From Camarhynchus parvulus (lineage: Eukaryota > Chordata > Aves > Passeriformes > Thraupidae), in NCBI RefSeq assembly GCF_901933205.1, contig NC_044572.1, forward strand, positions 22,716,501-22,780,500: a DNA stretch of 64,000 nucleotides, in the 5' to 3' direction. Both the position numbers and the translations under genes were made by a program. Positions 48,163-62,800 of this stretch are shown piece by piece (the first letter of the stretch is position 1; every line of letters starts with the position of its first letter). The notes below the pieces were generated by a model. The model searched no databases. It was not told the origin of the DNA and saw only the letters and a program-made list of their open reading frames with translations.

Positions 48163-50991
48163 GTAGGTTAAATGTCTTTGTACCTTACATAGTCCAGGTA
48201 TGCCTTTAATATGTCTCACTGTTGCTAGAGGAAACGCACAGATAGTAGTGTTATGATGTACATGTGAATTAATACATGCATATTGCTCAAACAAATTTTA
48301 ATTTTCTGAATAACTACCAGAAAAATGTGTTAGTCAAAGGGTCTGCATGGAACACTTAGGGTTTTTTTTTTAATGTAATACAGCTGGATGTTTTAAGAAA
48401 AGTGACAATTTAAAACTGTTCAGTGCTGAGAAATGTTGCATGCAGGGAAAATACTTCACAGAACTTTGCCCATGATAATTCCTGTAACTGTAGGCCTGTA
48501 CCATAACACGCAGGGAAAAAACATCTCTCCTGAGAGAATACCTTATGTAAAGTGCTGCTGCACTGGCTTCTTGCTGAGTATGTCAACTGAGAGAGATGCT
48601 TATTATTAAATTAAAAAGAAACCCAACCCAACAGCACAAACCCAACATCTAGTCTATTGGTAAAGCTGATACTTGATTTTTCAGTCTAATCAGTTTGGGG
48701 TCTTGACCTGTCTGTGATATGATTTGCAAGTTAACTTGTAAAATATGCTGCTCATGATTTGTGCTTGAGAGTTCCAGGTCAGTGCAAGTCATCCCACAGA
48801 GCAAGTTTATGCAGGAAGAGGTGTAGGCCTTGCTGTGATGACTGGTCATATTGTAGTCAATGCTTGCCTTGCACTGCCACCATAGCTGGAAGCAAATGGA
48901 AGTATTTTCATGTGTTGATGTTGTGCTTCTGGCATTTCTTCTTCATTGCCTGCAAGCTTAAATTCTTGGCTGAATAGAATGAGATAGCTGTTGTGTAATG
49001 CCAGATTCTACAATAAATAAATGATGATGTAATGTCCTGGATTCTGGATCAAATCAGACTCCATCTCTTTCTAAACAGATCACACTGATGCTCAAATACA
49101 GCAGTAACCAGAGAAATGTTTCATCATTTCTGACATGCGTTGCAAAAGCTGTAACTCACCTTGTCCCCTCTCAGATCTGCAGTGAAGGTCATGGAGTCGG
49201 GCTCTCTTTTCAGGACCTCTGTTGCATCGTGCAGTGGCCCTGACTATTTGGTCCTGACTATTTTATTTCGCTTTTAACTCTCATGGAACTTGATTCCACC
49301 CTAAAAGTTACACCTGTGCAAATATGTGCAGATACGTGCTTAGTAAACTCTGAATCCTTGTTTTACAAATCTGGTCTGGTTCTGTTCAGTATTTTCTTCT
49401 GAAGGCTGCAGTGGTATATCTGTGGTATAACCTACTCAGAAAGTAGTAATACCTCATATGAAATTTGACTCAGAATTTACAAGGATCTATTAAAAAGCAC
49501 TGTCATAAGAAGATGGCAATTCTTCTGTTCCCTTCCCTTCCCCAGGATTGTTTATCTGCACTAATTTTATTTAAACCTGCTTTTCTGCTTTAACAGGAGA
49601 CAACTTGAGCAAAATTTTGTTTAAATTCAAGGGGGTTGAGGGAGAAATAATCTTTCAAATATGTTTTTAATGGAATCTGACAGATTGTTGCAATGAGCTA
49701 CTGCAGAGGCAGTAAGGGACATCTAGTGGGAAGGATACACAAAAGAATTTTCTTCCATTACCTGTAAATATCAAAGAGCTTGATGTGACATTTGCATCAA
49801 CTGGTTCCATAGTTTTAGGTGTCATTTCTTAGGAGAAAGAAAAGTGTGTTGAGATTTTATGTTGTCCTTATTATCTCTTCAAATTCTACACAGTTCTTGG
49901 CGATTTTCTAGCCTAATGTGTGAATCAGAGAATGAGCTGTACCAGGTATCACTTAATTCCTTTCTTTTCAAACATCCTTCAAATCAGAAGATGAAACAGA
50001 TGTTGTTAACAATAATGTACCTGATTTAATAACACCTACTTCTGAGGAGGACAGAATCTGTGAGCAGAGGAGTGGGTGCACATATTGGTCTTAGGAGGCC
50101 ATCCTGAAAAACACTGCTAAGATCATTTGATATTAAAAAAAGCAGTCTTGTCTTCTGGCTTGTGTATGTAGTATTGCTATAACAAGGAAACAGTTATGAA
50201 GAAAGTTAAGATGACAATAAGTGGGAATATCAGATGAGAATATCAGATAAGGATAGAAGAGAGAGGAAGAAGTTTTCTAAGCTGTCCAAAGCTGTCAGCT
50301 TTGGGCCTCCTACTACAAAAAATGAAATAGTCAACTTTTGAAACAGAAATTTCATATAATAAGCAGCACATTTCCTTGTATAGTTAGTGAAAATATGCTC
50401 TTTTATGTTGCTGACAGATGCTGTGTATCTCTTCCCAGTCTGTGTTTCCCCTTTCCTGAAGGGAGGTTGACCTGTGAAGCTGTGTTCAAACAAGGAGCAA
50501 TGAACTTGCAGGGGGACTTTATGCTCTTAACAGGTAGAGGTGGAGGACTCATGTTTTAGCCTTTCAAGTTGTGACCAGAACACCAGGAGCAGAAACTGGC
50601 CAGCAGGGACCTGAAATCTCTGATGGAGGAAAGAGAGTGGCATGAAGAGGAAGGTGACCCTTCTAAAGCTGCAAAGTCTGCCTTTGCAGCTGGATAGGGT
50701 GTCACTTTATTCTGTGTATTGTAGGTGCTGCATAAGGTGCTTACTTGTTTGTCTCTCAGGAACTGAGGAGAATAAATTGAGCACTTCAGTGGTTCTTAAT
50801 TCTACCTGCTTTAATTGCTTGCAGTAGCTGAAAAATGTATAACACTGCAGGAAGTTGTCTGTCTTTGAAGAGAAACTACTATAAATGAAGATGTCAGACA
50901 TGATAGGCAAGTGCACCACAATTGCTTTCTGTCGGTTATGAAATTAATCTGTAAATTTGGACCAAAATTCTGGAGAAATACTCTTTTTAAA

Positions 50992-51020
50992 TACTGGACA
51001 AAAATTCTTTTTGTCCAGTA
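50992..51020. repeat. Perfect inverted repeat, 13-bp stem and 3-nt loop
   Basis: The arms tactggacaaaaa and tttttgtccagta are exact reverse complements around ttc. Flanking ggaccaaaa words occur on both sides (50960 and 51026). Confidence 0.95.
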
Positions 51021-54000
51021 AATTAGGACCAAAAGAATCATGAGGAGTGAATCCTGTGATTAAGTTATGTGTTAGGAAATACTTTTATTTGTAGAATTGT
51101 TTCAGGGATCTTACTGCTGCATTTAGTCCTACCCATAAGGTCAGAGCACAACAATAACGTGAAGGAGTAGTGTAAGATTTCTCACTTTTTAATACCTGCT
51201 CTTGTGTTGCTTTGATTAAATTTTAAATGAAAAAAACCCAGTTTTCTGCAAGCGATGCCAGCCTTTGCTTTGGTCTAAGAGAGAACATTGAATTAATCCA
51301 TTTAATGGATTTAGTGCCTGCTCACCTTCCTAAGATGTTGTGACATCTTCCAGAGACTCATGTAAATAAAGGAGACCACTTCTCCAGTTCTTCTTCCACA
51401 CTTCTTTCATTTGAAGCAGTAATTGTGTGGTTTTGTTTTTTCCTTTTTAACCTTTAGCCTCTTCCTTTCTGTCATACTGGTCACAATGTGGGAACTGAAA
51501 CACAGGCCTGTGTCAGTACGTGCTGAAATCAGTGGGAAGGTTCTCAGTGTTTTCAGTGGTTTGTGGTTTGGTTTCCTCTGTCATGGAGTATTGTGGGAGA
51601 GGGGGGCTGTTCTTGCCTGTTTTCAAAGGTTTTTGAGTAAGGCACCTCTTCCTTGTGTCCTTAAATGTACCTCATCTATTCTCTGAAAATGGCAAACTGT
51701 GAGCCACCCTCCCCCTGCAAAGTAGCTGCCCTGTTTTTCAAAGCAACCTCAGTTTCACACTCTGAGTGTAGGTTCTGGCACAGTTAGCATCTGTTTTGTT
51801 GTTTTAGGTGCAGCTCTGATTATCTACACTGAATATCATGATAGAAAATGAACACCTCTGAGGAGCAGCACTACATGAAAAGAGCAGTCTAAAAACAAAT
51901 AAGTGTTCCTTGAGTGAACATTTTGTTTGTGTTTCAGTAGTTTGTCAAAGTTTAGATTAATAATTTCCAACTACGTAGGATTGCTTTGGTGTATTTGGAC
52001 CACTGGTGTAACAAGTCTACTCTGCCTTATAATGATGGTACCAATTTATTTTTCATTACAATGTGATCAAGGCCAATAACAAGTGGCTGAATTGTAACAT
52101 ATTTTTTTGGAATAACAGCCAGTGTTGATGTTGTGACTAAACTCATCTCAAGGCTGGTGGTAACCTACTCCTTTGTTGGCTGCTTGCTATTATGAATTAT
52201 TTCTAAATTATTGTCAGCAGTTGCAAGCTGTTGTTCTTGTCCGTCTGTTGCTGGTTTGTCTGAGCCCTTAAATCATGTTTTAAGACCTTCAGTCATATGT
52301 GTGCACACTAAATAAATTAATATCAATGTCACAACGAAATCAAAAGAAAATAATCTTCAGACAAAATAAACATGATTTTTGTTGATTAATGCTTCTTATA
52401 GTGAGTTTTATTGCTATTGTTTAGCTGTATTTTAATGTTAATTTTTACTGATATCAAGAGCACTTTTTTTTAAGGCCATCTTTCTTAGGAGATTGGGGTG
52501 CTGTGATTGTACCTGCTGCATGTGTAATGCTGTCTGACTTCACCCAATAACTTTGAAGCTGGCTGACACTAGATGCCTGGATGCTTGCTGGAAAAGCATG
52601 TGAGCTGGCTGAGGGGTAGAGATAAGAATCTCCTCTGATGGAAAAGCTGAAATGCAAGTTCTTGTGAGCATATGAGAATGCAGTTGGAGGTGTTATGAAT
52701 ACTCTGACTTCAGCAAAATCCTTAGTGCTCATCTACCCCTTACTACATGTAGAGTCTCCAACTCTGAGGAAGCCAAATTTCATTTATTTCACTCATGGAA
52801 CAGCTTCTGTGTGTTTGAAGTGGAAGTGTGTGAAAGGGGAGGGAGTTCTGCCAAGTTACTTCTTGATTCTGTAATGTGCTTGCTCTCACAGTCCCTCTCA
52901 CCCCAAATAAAAAGGCTACTCCCTCTGTGGGATGTTGGCATGAAAAATGTCTTGGTTTAAAGGACACCCATCTCTGAACCAGAACTTTTGCACAGAGATT
53001 ATTTTGACTTTGAACAGTTAAAGGAAAGGGTGTAGTTGGAAAAAAGCAAAGCTTTGTAAAGCATGAACAAGAGGCATTTGAATGCCATAATGCAGGTGGC
53101 ACATAATACACTAAATAACTTTTGTGTTTTTTTACTATTTTATTTCTAGTTAGTAGCTTGAGAGAGAAGTGCATGTATGACAGAAAGATAAAAAACCCTT
53201 AAAACTGAATTTGGAAGAAAATGCCAGAAGTATAGGTGTCAAAGCATTTTCTAAATAATACCGGGGAATTGGGTCAGAAAAACTTCATCTGGTAGTTAGG
53301 TTACTTTCCCAAATGTGTACAAAGGTGGTTCAAGTGTCTGAAAAATGTGTTTGCTCAGATGTATTGTCACAGAACAAATGAGAGGAAACATAAATCCAGG
53401 CAGAAGACAACTCAGTATTGGAAGTTGCTGCTTTTGAAGAGTTACTTGATGCATGACAAAGGCAAATATTTTTTTAGTGACAAGAAGGAGATAAAGACTC
53501 GATAAAGTAATCTGATGCAGGAGGACCACCCTCTTGGGTTAGAAAGGTCTTTGTGTGTCTGATAAAGATCTTTCCAGACTGCCACCTTTGGGAGGGAAGA
53601 TGGGTGGGGATGATGTTGTCTCTTGAGCCTGTACATGACAGAGATTTCCCAGGAGATGGTTTGTGCTCCTGCCGCTCCTAATTCTATGTCTTCTTTTCCC
53701 CAGTACTGTTCTCTTACACTTCTGAGGATCTGGTGTTGGTCCAGTGGTTCCCTAGCAGCAGATGGCTTAGACATCAGCTTGCCCAAAACATTTACTGGTC
53801 TCTGCATCTCTCTGAGGCCATTCCAACAAAATATGAATCTGAATTTTGTCTTAGATCTTAGGACTGGTGTGTGATGCTAATGTGTGTGCATCTGTAGCAG
53901 AATAGTGCCAGCATTTCAGGCCTTAGAAAGTTGTTTCTATCTGTTTTAAGGGAAAGATTGTTTTCTCTAGATTGATAATGTTATTAGTAATTGTGCTTCA

Positions 54001-57000
54001 GGTGAGTCTGAGAATGAAGGGCATCAATGGAAGAGAGCAAATATTGCCATTCTGCAAAAGCTTCTTACTGCATCAGCTGTGGGACAGATGTGCTTTCTGT
54101 GGGACAGAAGGGACATTGTTCTGTAAAAACCCTGGTTTATGAAACTTCTGGTGGCTTAAAAAAGCCCAACTTTTGGTCAGTCTTGCACAATTTCTCAGAG
54201 AATTTCTAGTATTTATATGGTGATCAAGGACTCCTGTCAGTTCCCTGTGCTATGTTGCACATGGAAATTAATCAGGTTCTGGAAGGCGTGAGACACTTCA
54301 GAAACAGATCTAGGTGACCACATTGCAAGCTGGTAAGTAACTGAGAAGTGGCAGGAAAAAAGTGGCAAGAAAAACTGACCATGGAACATCTGCTTTGTTT
54401 TTGCCAATTTCAAGGCTTTGAAGCAAAACCTGAGACGCGTGGAAGTTTTTGAAATTTACTTGGCAGTGACTCTACCCATTCAGTACAGGAATTGTTATTG
54501 TTGGGTAATAGACCTGGCCTTTAGGAGATGAAAGTTTGAGAACCCTCTTTTTTAGCTGAGGAAGAGCTTTAATCTTGGCACATCCCTTAAATCTGTGGAG
54601 TGGCAGTGGTTTGAATTTTTGCCTCAGCCATTGATATGTTCTGTTGTGTGTTCTGCTGCCTGGTGTGTTTGGTGGGAGTACATCCTGTTACCTTCTAGGA
54701 AGAGTGTAGTGTTTTCCTGACATGAGAAAGTGGTTAAGTCAAGTGGGAACCTGCTTACTCTCCCTTTTCTCTGCCTTTTCTTTTGATTCAGTAGAAACTG
54801 GATAGAAGAAGGGTTCTTGTGACCAGTTGATATGTCTGTGTCCTTTGCTTAACTTTTCATTGAAAATGGATGGAGCAAAGGAGCAGAACTTGGTCTGAAT
54901 CCATATTTGCAGCAGTGGATGGTGAGGATTTGGCCAAAATGCTGACATATATAGCACTGTTGTGAACTGCAGGCAAGTGTTTTAGCTATCAGAGAAACAT
55001 TGCAAAATGAAGATGAATTTCCAGGCCTATTTCTCTCACTTGTGCATGTGTATTTTGGGATGTTTCTGCTCATCAGATGAGAGGGTGTATGCATTCCAGG
55101 AATGTGGAGTCTGAATCTAAGCTATTATTACTTTGATCAAGTATGCTTACATGTAAATCCTGCTGTTTATTTTCTTGGGACATATGGGATATAGTAATTT
55201 ATTGATAAATAGAGTAACAAAGCACAATATGCTATATATGGGATCCATATCTTGTTCTTGGCCTTGTGGGCAATCTCCTGATTGTGAGGCAAGAACTAGT
55301 CTTGTCACTTCCTTGATAGGTCTGTCTCTTCCATCTACTTTGTACTTAGATATTATTGCCTTTGTTCTTTTTTTCTTCCAAGCCACACTACGAACAGACA
55401 TATGACTATATCTGAATCTTTTTCTCATGAAGGGATCTGAATGAAAATTATCAGTCTACATTTTAACTTTCCTGAGAAATTCTGCATGTATGCTGCCTCA
55501 TCTGCTGTGTGTCACAATATTGCTGACAGCCATATATTTGCAGGATCTCATCCACAGTAATCAAAGTTCTGAGTCAATTGACATCTCTTGTTAATTATTT
55601 GGAAGGGATAAGAAAAAAGAGATTACAGGCTTATGCAAACAAAATGGATTTTATGTACACAAAACAATGTCATTTTGATGATATTAAGGCTTAAAAAAAT
55701 TGTTATTGCCTTACACCTGTTTTTCTATATATTCTGGAATTTATCTTTTTCCCCTTCCAGCAAACATTTCTACTTCTAAGCCAGCTGAGTCAGAGTCCTG
55801 CTAGTACTTCTTATATTCATTTCAGGTATGGAAATTCTCCTTATCAGGTTACAAATTCAAACTTGAATATTACAGGTTATTTAAATATGAAATATTGGCA
55901 GTAATCTAATAAGTCAAAATAAGTGTGAATGCTGCTGAAAACTATGATAAATGATGGAAGCAGGATTGCTGAGAGAACACATAATGCATTATAACCAATT
56001 CTAAGTAATAACTGGAATTGATTGTGTTTGGGGCCCTCTGAGGTTATTACTTCACTTGAATTAAGTTTCTCAGTAGAATCTAGGTGTTCACCTTCTTAAG
56101 TATTGAGTAATAAAAACATTACTAGCTTTGGAAAATGTTCACTGATGTGCCAACCCAGGAAATCCAGTGGCTTACAATATTTTTCTTATTCCCATGTACT
56201 CAGCAGGGCTTTTCTTTGTACATGAACTTCTTTGATAGCTCACGTGTACAAAAAGGTGTTCTTCCATCCACATGTGTTTGAGGCATTTTCTGTTTGTTTT
56301 AGGGAGGGTAAACTTCTTGCTGCCAGTGGATTATTATCATACACAATCACACTCAGCACCATTTTTTAAAATGGATCTTTACCTTCCTTCTTCTCCACTG
56401 AGATGCACATTGGGACTCAGGCATGGTGATCCTGAAACTGCACCTGAGGGTGGCTTTGTGCTGTTCCTGGACTTGTTTTCTGTCATCTGTGTTGAAAATT
56501 CAACACTGAAGGAATTTGTCTGAGGTCACTTGCTGTGATCAGTTAGGTCAGATGTACCCTTCAGCTTTGAGATCTGGAAGACTTTTCGTTGTGCCAAGTA
56601 TGTTGTAAGAAGTGCAGAGGATGCGTATTTTGACTTATTTTTCTTAAATACTGTTTCTACAGATGAAGAATTTTTCCTTTCTGGATTGTTAGAAGGAGAA
56701 TATTTTGAAATTTGTAGAGAGCTTAATCATGAATTATTTTTATCTTTATCTCTCCACTAACAGTTATTGTTGCTTTCTGCCTGAGAAACAGGATCTTTTT
56801 CTGACAGAGGAACAGTCTCTGTTTCTGACAGAGAAACAAGATCTTAATTTCTTACTTTTTTGGAAGTTGTTCTATTAATTTTGGTCGTTTTATCTTTTTT
56901 CTTTTTTTGGAAAACCACCTATGCACACATCTATCCCATCCTCCTATGGGATCAGTATGTCCATCCTTTTCTTTATCTTTTGTAATTGGTGGTCTCCTTA

Positions 57001-58253
57001 TAACAGTTTCTGGTTTCTTTTTAGTTATTTCCTTTTAACCAATATGGTGACAAAAGATGCATCACAGTTCAAGTGCAGTACCCATAGCTGTTGGTTAGCT
57101 CTGAGGCCCAGATATGCTTCTTTGATTTCCTCTTTTTGCTTTCCTGTTTGTGCCTCTTTTGATTTACAGCTTGGTCTCGGTGTAGTTATCTGCATTCACT
57201 GTACGCCTTTATGCTGTTTGTCCTGTTCTGAAGCTGGTGTTGTCACCTTGTCCGTGGTGACCAGGATGTTCTGAAGTCCTTGCCAGATGTTGAGTCAGCT
57301 GCAGGGAAGCCCAGCCAGGGTGGGAGCCGTGTCCTGAGTGGAGTGGGCAGGGGGGGGAGGCAGCACCTGCAGCCTGCCGGCACTGGCAGACACTGGCAGA
57401 AGTCACACAAAGTGTGGGTTGGTAGCTCTCATTTATTTATTGGCCTTCCAAACAGACAGATTTGTTAAATGATCTCCAACCTGCTCTCCTTTGTCCATGC
57501 CAATTACTGATGCAGTTTTACAGTTAAAAAATAGCAATCCATGCTTGCTCAGAAAAAGCTTTTTTAGCTTATCCATGCAAAGAATGATACAAGTTCCATT
57601 TGTCAAATTCATTATCATTCTTACAGTGTCCTGGTTTGTTCAGATGTGGGAAGTCTCTCATGACTGCAGGTTTGCTTGGTTTGGAGGGAAAATAGTTTTT
57701 TTGTTTAAAAAAATAAAGAACAAAAGCAGTGATGATTTATTTTAGCTTTCCATGCACAGAGAGGAACCAGATACAAACAGGATGTTTGTTCGAGGCATCT
57801 CCTGATGACCTTGGAGATGCACAGAATTCCAGAAACTAGAGGACAGCATCTGGAGAAATACTTGAGTGGTTGTTTTTTTTCCACTTGTTTAGTTATTATT
57901 CTGGTATGGCTCATTTAAATGTGATTTGTCTGGCTGTCATCAAATCATGACAGAAGCTCAGAGAAGATGAAGGAAAATGCCTAATTTGCTTGCCCTTGAA
58001 AAAGATATGCTGTAGCACTTCAGGACTTTTTTCTGTTCAAATCAGTAAGAAAATGGTATTTTTATGTTTGGAAGTAAGTTTGCAGTATCTAAGCAGTTAT
58101 GAGTTAGACTGCATATATTTTTTTATATCTTAAGAACCGTTTTTTTTTCAGTGGTGTGGAGAGAATGTTTAGTCATGCATTTTATATGGACATAGACAAT
58201 GGGCTCAAACTATATTTGTGATTATATTCAACAACATAAAAACTATGATATTC

Positions 58254-58292
58254 AATAAAATGTTTCTTCAAAAGTAAAAAAAAAAAAAAAAA
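58254..58292 (+). other. AATAAA followed by A17: possible retrocopy 3' end
   Basis: AATAAA at 58254-58259 is followed 16 bases later by a genomic run of 17 adenines (58276-58292). This is the layout of a reverse-transcribed polyadenylated RNA. The 350 bp upstream have no coding potential I recognise, so the source could be a UTR, a non-coding RNA or chance. I found no clear target-site duplication. Confidence 0.4.
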
Positions 58293-59189
58293 GAAAATTC
58301 TGTCATATTTGAACAAATACTGTCATGGAACACAAGAATCCTTTTCTTAAAGTTCTGTCTTATGCATTAATTTTGACAGTGTTTTAACTGGGATGCTCTG
58401 GTAGGTTTATTCCCAGCACTAATTATTTCATTCACCCACGGGGGTGGGGGTGGGGGCAGAAAAGATGCAGACTTTTACAGTCAAAGTGATGTTTCATTTT
58501 GGTATTGTCAGTTAAGCTTCAGAGAGGACACCAGTGTGAGCCCAGTCCCCTGGGACTCAGCAGAGCTCATGAGCATATTTGATACTCACTGCTGAGGAGG
58601 TGATTTGAAGAGGCCTCTGGGGTTCAGTAGTGATGCAAGACTTTGGAGCAGATATTCTGCTGTGAGTGGATCCTTATCTTGGAAGCCTGTGTGAATTAGG
58701 TTTACTTTTTTTTAAGATTTGGGAGAATGCCATGGCTATCTTCCTTGTTCAATTTCTATTTCTTGTGAAAAATCAGAGAGAAGGCCTCTTGGAGAGGAAA
58801 GTGAAAAATGGAAAATGTAATTCTTTTTCCTTGTGCCAAAGCACATAGATGGAATATGAGATATTCAGTTGGAATATATTAGTTACAATCTGAGTTTGCT
58901 TCTTAGCCTTCTTCAAGATTTCAAATAGATAATTAATCAGGAAGAAATTGGATTAAATTGCCATCATTCACAACCTCACCATTTTGCCTCAGGACCATGT
59001 AACTTGGAGTCATGGTATGTCACTAACAGTATGAGCCACAATGTGAGAGACAATAACATCCAGAATGAGCCCTGTGTCGCTCAGCAGGGCCTTGAGCTGG
59101 GTACAGGATGGAATTTTGCCTGGAGTTCAACAAGAGGCTCAGTCTCCAAGTTCAGACCACACTTTTTATTAAAACCTAGTATGTTGGGA

Positions 59190-59826
59190 ACTGACCAGCT
59201 TTGCAGAAAAGAACTTGGGGGTCCTGGTGGACATGAAGTTGGATGTGAGCTTGCACCATGCCCTTGCTGTGAAGGTGGGTGCTGTTATCCTGGGGTGCAC
59301 TGGGAGGAATGTTGCCAACAGGTGAAGGGGAGGTGCTCCCTCCCTTCCACACAGCACTGATGAGGCCACACCTGCTGTACAGGTAGTTCTGGGCTCCTCA
59401 GTGGAAAAAAGACACGAAGAAGAACCACTAAAGTGATTAAGGGAAGAATCTCCTGTGAGGAATGAAGAGAACTGGGCCTGTTCAGCCTGGAGAAGAGAAG
59501 GAGCAGTGGGGGTTCTTACCAACGAAGGGAAGATGTACAGAAGACAAAGTCAGGCTCTTCTCAGTGGTGCCATGTGACAGGACCAGGGGCATGAACTGAG
59601 ACAGGGAACTGAAAAGCTCTGAACATCAGGAAACACATTTTTACTGTGAGAGTGACCTAGGAAAAAGAGAAATTTCCCATTAAGGTTGTGGAATCACCAT
59701 CTGTGGAGGAGCCATCTGGACAACCTGTCCATCCTGTGCACTGTGATTTAGGTGGCCCTGCTTGAGCAGATGGGTTGGACCAGATGACCTGCAGAGGAGC
59801 CTTCCAATCTCCACCATTCTGTGACT
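59190..59826 (+). mobile_element. CR1 LINE 3' end, about 640 bp, sense
   Basis: The order of CR1 landmarks is complete. It runs: cttgggggtcctggtggaca; a tgaggccacacctg block; gttctgggctcctcagt; gcctgttcagcctggagaag; aggctcttctcagtggtgcc; gaacatcaggaaacacattt; gctTGAGCAGatgggttggaccagatgacctg; and ccaccattctgtgac. It covers the end of ORF2 and the 3' UTR and is 5' truncated. Frameshifts and stops make it inactive. Confidence 0.95.
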
Positions 59827-62800
59827 CGTGAACTTTTTTACAGGCTGCTTTCTTTCTGCATTTTTGGAAGCTTTTTGCATTGCTGGTGTCATCATTGTTA
59901 GTTTTTCCATATGTGATCACCTATAATATTCTAACTGTTTCTGTAAGGAGAAGTGATTTTCTTAATCTGTGATTCCATATGGTACATTGCAAATAATCGA
60001 GGCCCAGTACTATGAAGACTGTAAGAGATACTGTTTCAAACCACTTGTTTATTAAAGCTTAGAAGAAATATAATTGTGGAGATTTTCTAGAAACATCTGT
60101 AATAAATGTTTACCTTTAGAAACTCATTCCTCTCCACTGCTCATCTGCCAAAGACACCCCTGGAATAGTCCTTCTGTTTCTTTCCCTCTCCAAATCCCAA
60201 CATTTGGTACTCCAGAGCAAGCAACACGGAGCTTATTGCTGAGGTTTGAATTTTTTTCCTCTTACAGGAATCTGTAGTTTTACCTCTTATCAAGTGTTTC
60301 CATGAGGAATTACAAAAAAAGGGAGCTCTTGTGTTGCTTGTTTTCATTAACATGCGTAAGATGTGTATTTAAGCTTCTCTTCTGCCTGCTCTTCCATGAG
60401 GTCTGTTTCAAAAACTGACTCTAACCTATCCATGGAAATCACCTGTGTTTATGAACCTTTAAAAGAACCGGATACTTTATTTCCAACAGAAATAAAGTAA
60501 ATTTTGCCTGGAATTATCCCTTCGTAGCAAAGTCCATCATTTTGGGGCTCCAGATTGATTTAGCTGGAAAGAGGAAATATTTGCTGCCAAAAGCATCAGA
60601 GCAAAAATAAGCTTTGTCAAATAAAGGGAATTCTGCACCATGTCTTGAGTATTCCCTTTGTAAAGGACACTGGGGAGGCTGAAGTGAAAAGTGAAGAACT
60701 TTTTTCTGGTTAGTAGTGGGTCTAGGCAGTAGGGTGGGAAGGGAGATAGTTTTTTAACATGTAGTTCTTCCTCCATAAACCTAGGTGAAGGGGGATATCC
60801 CATCACACTTACTGCTGCTGTGTGCACTTTTTAACCTCAGTTTTCACATTCATTTCTTCCTTAGATATGTTTCTAACTTTATATGGAGTTGTGTAGAGCA
60901 AATACAGGCTATTTGAAGCCTCTCAATTCTTGATCTGAAGTGTGGCCCTTAAGTGCTTCTTATGGTGAATTGCTCTGCTTATAGACTTGTTCCTGAAATG
61001 TTTCCAGTTCTGGAATTGGCATTAGCATTAAGAAATATCCTGTGGAAAAAAAAGCTGGGGAACCCGAGTCTAGCCAGAATTACTCATTGCACTGTACCAG
61101 CTGTCAACAGGACTCCCAGCTGTAATTTTGGCTTTAACACTTTGTGGTCTAATGCATGATTTCTAGGAAAGGGTCTGTGAGCTGATGATGGTAGGGCTGT
61201 ATTCCAAATTTGAATGGCTGTGTTGCACCTGTAAGTTCTTTGCTTATGCATAAAGCTGCTGTCAACATCAACAAAGCACAGCTGAGCAACCTCGGCTTTT
61301 GAAGGAGCAGCATACCTTTATTTTGTTTTTCTGTCTAAGACTAGTGCATGATCACATAATTTACTATTTTAGTACTTTGTTTTTTTCAGTTTACCCTTTA
61401 AGAGGTGAACTGCCTTATACTGGCTTGCATTTTAGGAATTGCTGCTGTTTTGTAATAGCAGGATGACGTGCGTCTTGCAAACTGGTTCATGGAGCTCTGT
61501 CCTGAGCACCAAACTTCTTCAGTAGAGTAGTTCAAAAGATTGTGCTCATTATGCTAGAAAAAGGTACCCTTAGGGTCCTGCTTGATCAAGGTGGGGGATG
61601 CTTTAAAACTGGGCTATAATCAAGAGTGCAGAAAAGCAGATTTATTATTAAGTTTATAAGAGAAGGGAGTAAATTATGTTCACTCTTGCTGCACAGTTTT
61701 GGAAAAGAAAAATATGCATTAATAAACAATATGTCTGTAATTAATTAATGGTCCCCTGGAGATGGTTTTCTCCCAAACTAGTTAGTTAGTGTGTAAAATA
61801 CTAAAAAATTAATCCTAAACCTCATCATGAAAAATCAGCTATGGGTTGGTGAATTGTGGTCATTAAAGCATTTTGTTTTTCTGTTTGTTTGGTTTTGGGT
61901 TTTTTGTCTTAGTGGCCAAAGTTAACAACCAAGACAAATGGAAAACAAAGCACCAATGCTGAGGTGCATTTTGACAATTCTAATTATTGTCCTGGGCCAC
62001 TAAAAGCATCATAAAGCTCTCTCTAGAATTAATGTGAGCTATAAACCTATTGTGTACTCTAGATTTCAAAATGAGTATTGATTACTATTTTGTTTTTTAT
62101 GGAAGGAAGATATGGGCATGGCCTAAATATTAGAGTCCTCAAATTCATCATTCCCTATGTTTTCTGTTATCTTTCTTTAATCTTCTGCTGTGTCTGTTAT
62201 TTATCTCCCCCTCCAGATAGACTGGTAAATCTCTTGAATTTTATCACAAAACCACGTTTCAAAAACCTACTGTTCTGGTAACCTAGATGGGGTCAGCATT
62301 TTAAGTACCTTTTAATAAGCAGGTTACCATGCATTTCTCAGTTGGATTATTAGTTACTGAACAAGTTTTTAGTCTTTAGTTCCTAAATTCTTAGTAAAGC
62401 TTTTGCAAAGCATGAAGTGCTCTGCGCTTTGTGTGTTGAGAAACTTGCTGGCTTGCAGGGAAACACATAAACTTGTCAAAAATGTGCATACTTGTGGAAT
62501 CAAAGCCTTAATTTGTAAAATGATACTTAATAAGAAAAATGGGCATGAGGTAGTAATTTTTCTTGTTGAAAACAAGGGTTATTTCTCAGGTAAATGTTAG
62601 CAGCCTTGACTGATTGCAGACAAGAAGAGCAGAAGTGATTAACATGACAATCTACAAATCATGCCATAAATTTTTTTGTCCCTTGCAGCCACAACAGGGA
62701 TATAAACTGGTCTTACAGTTTAGTTTAGTTCTTTTGGAAGAAAAAAGTGTGTTACAAAAAACTTGGGAGAAAAAATCAAAATTCTTCCATGCTTAAGTTT

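Noticed and set aside
58440..58456. Candidate G-quadruplex (three G5 runs)
   Set aside because: Only three long G runs are present; a canonical four-run motif with runs of three or more cannot be formed.
61914..62012. Possible exon 3 of the kinase after tttgtcttag
   Set aside because: The translation in each frame does not resemble the expected PFTAIRE sequence (ICVTKMST-like), and there is no suitable donor.
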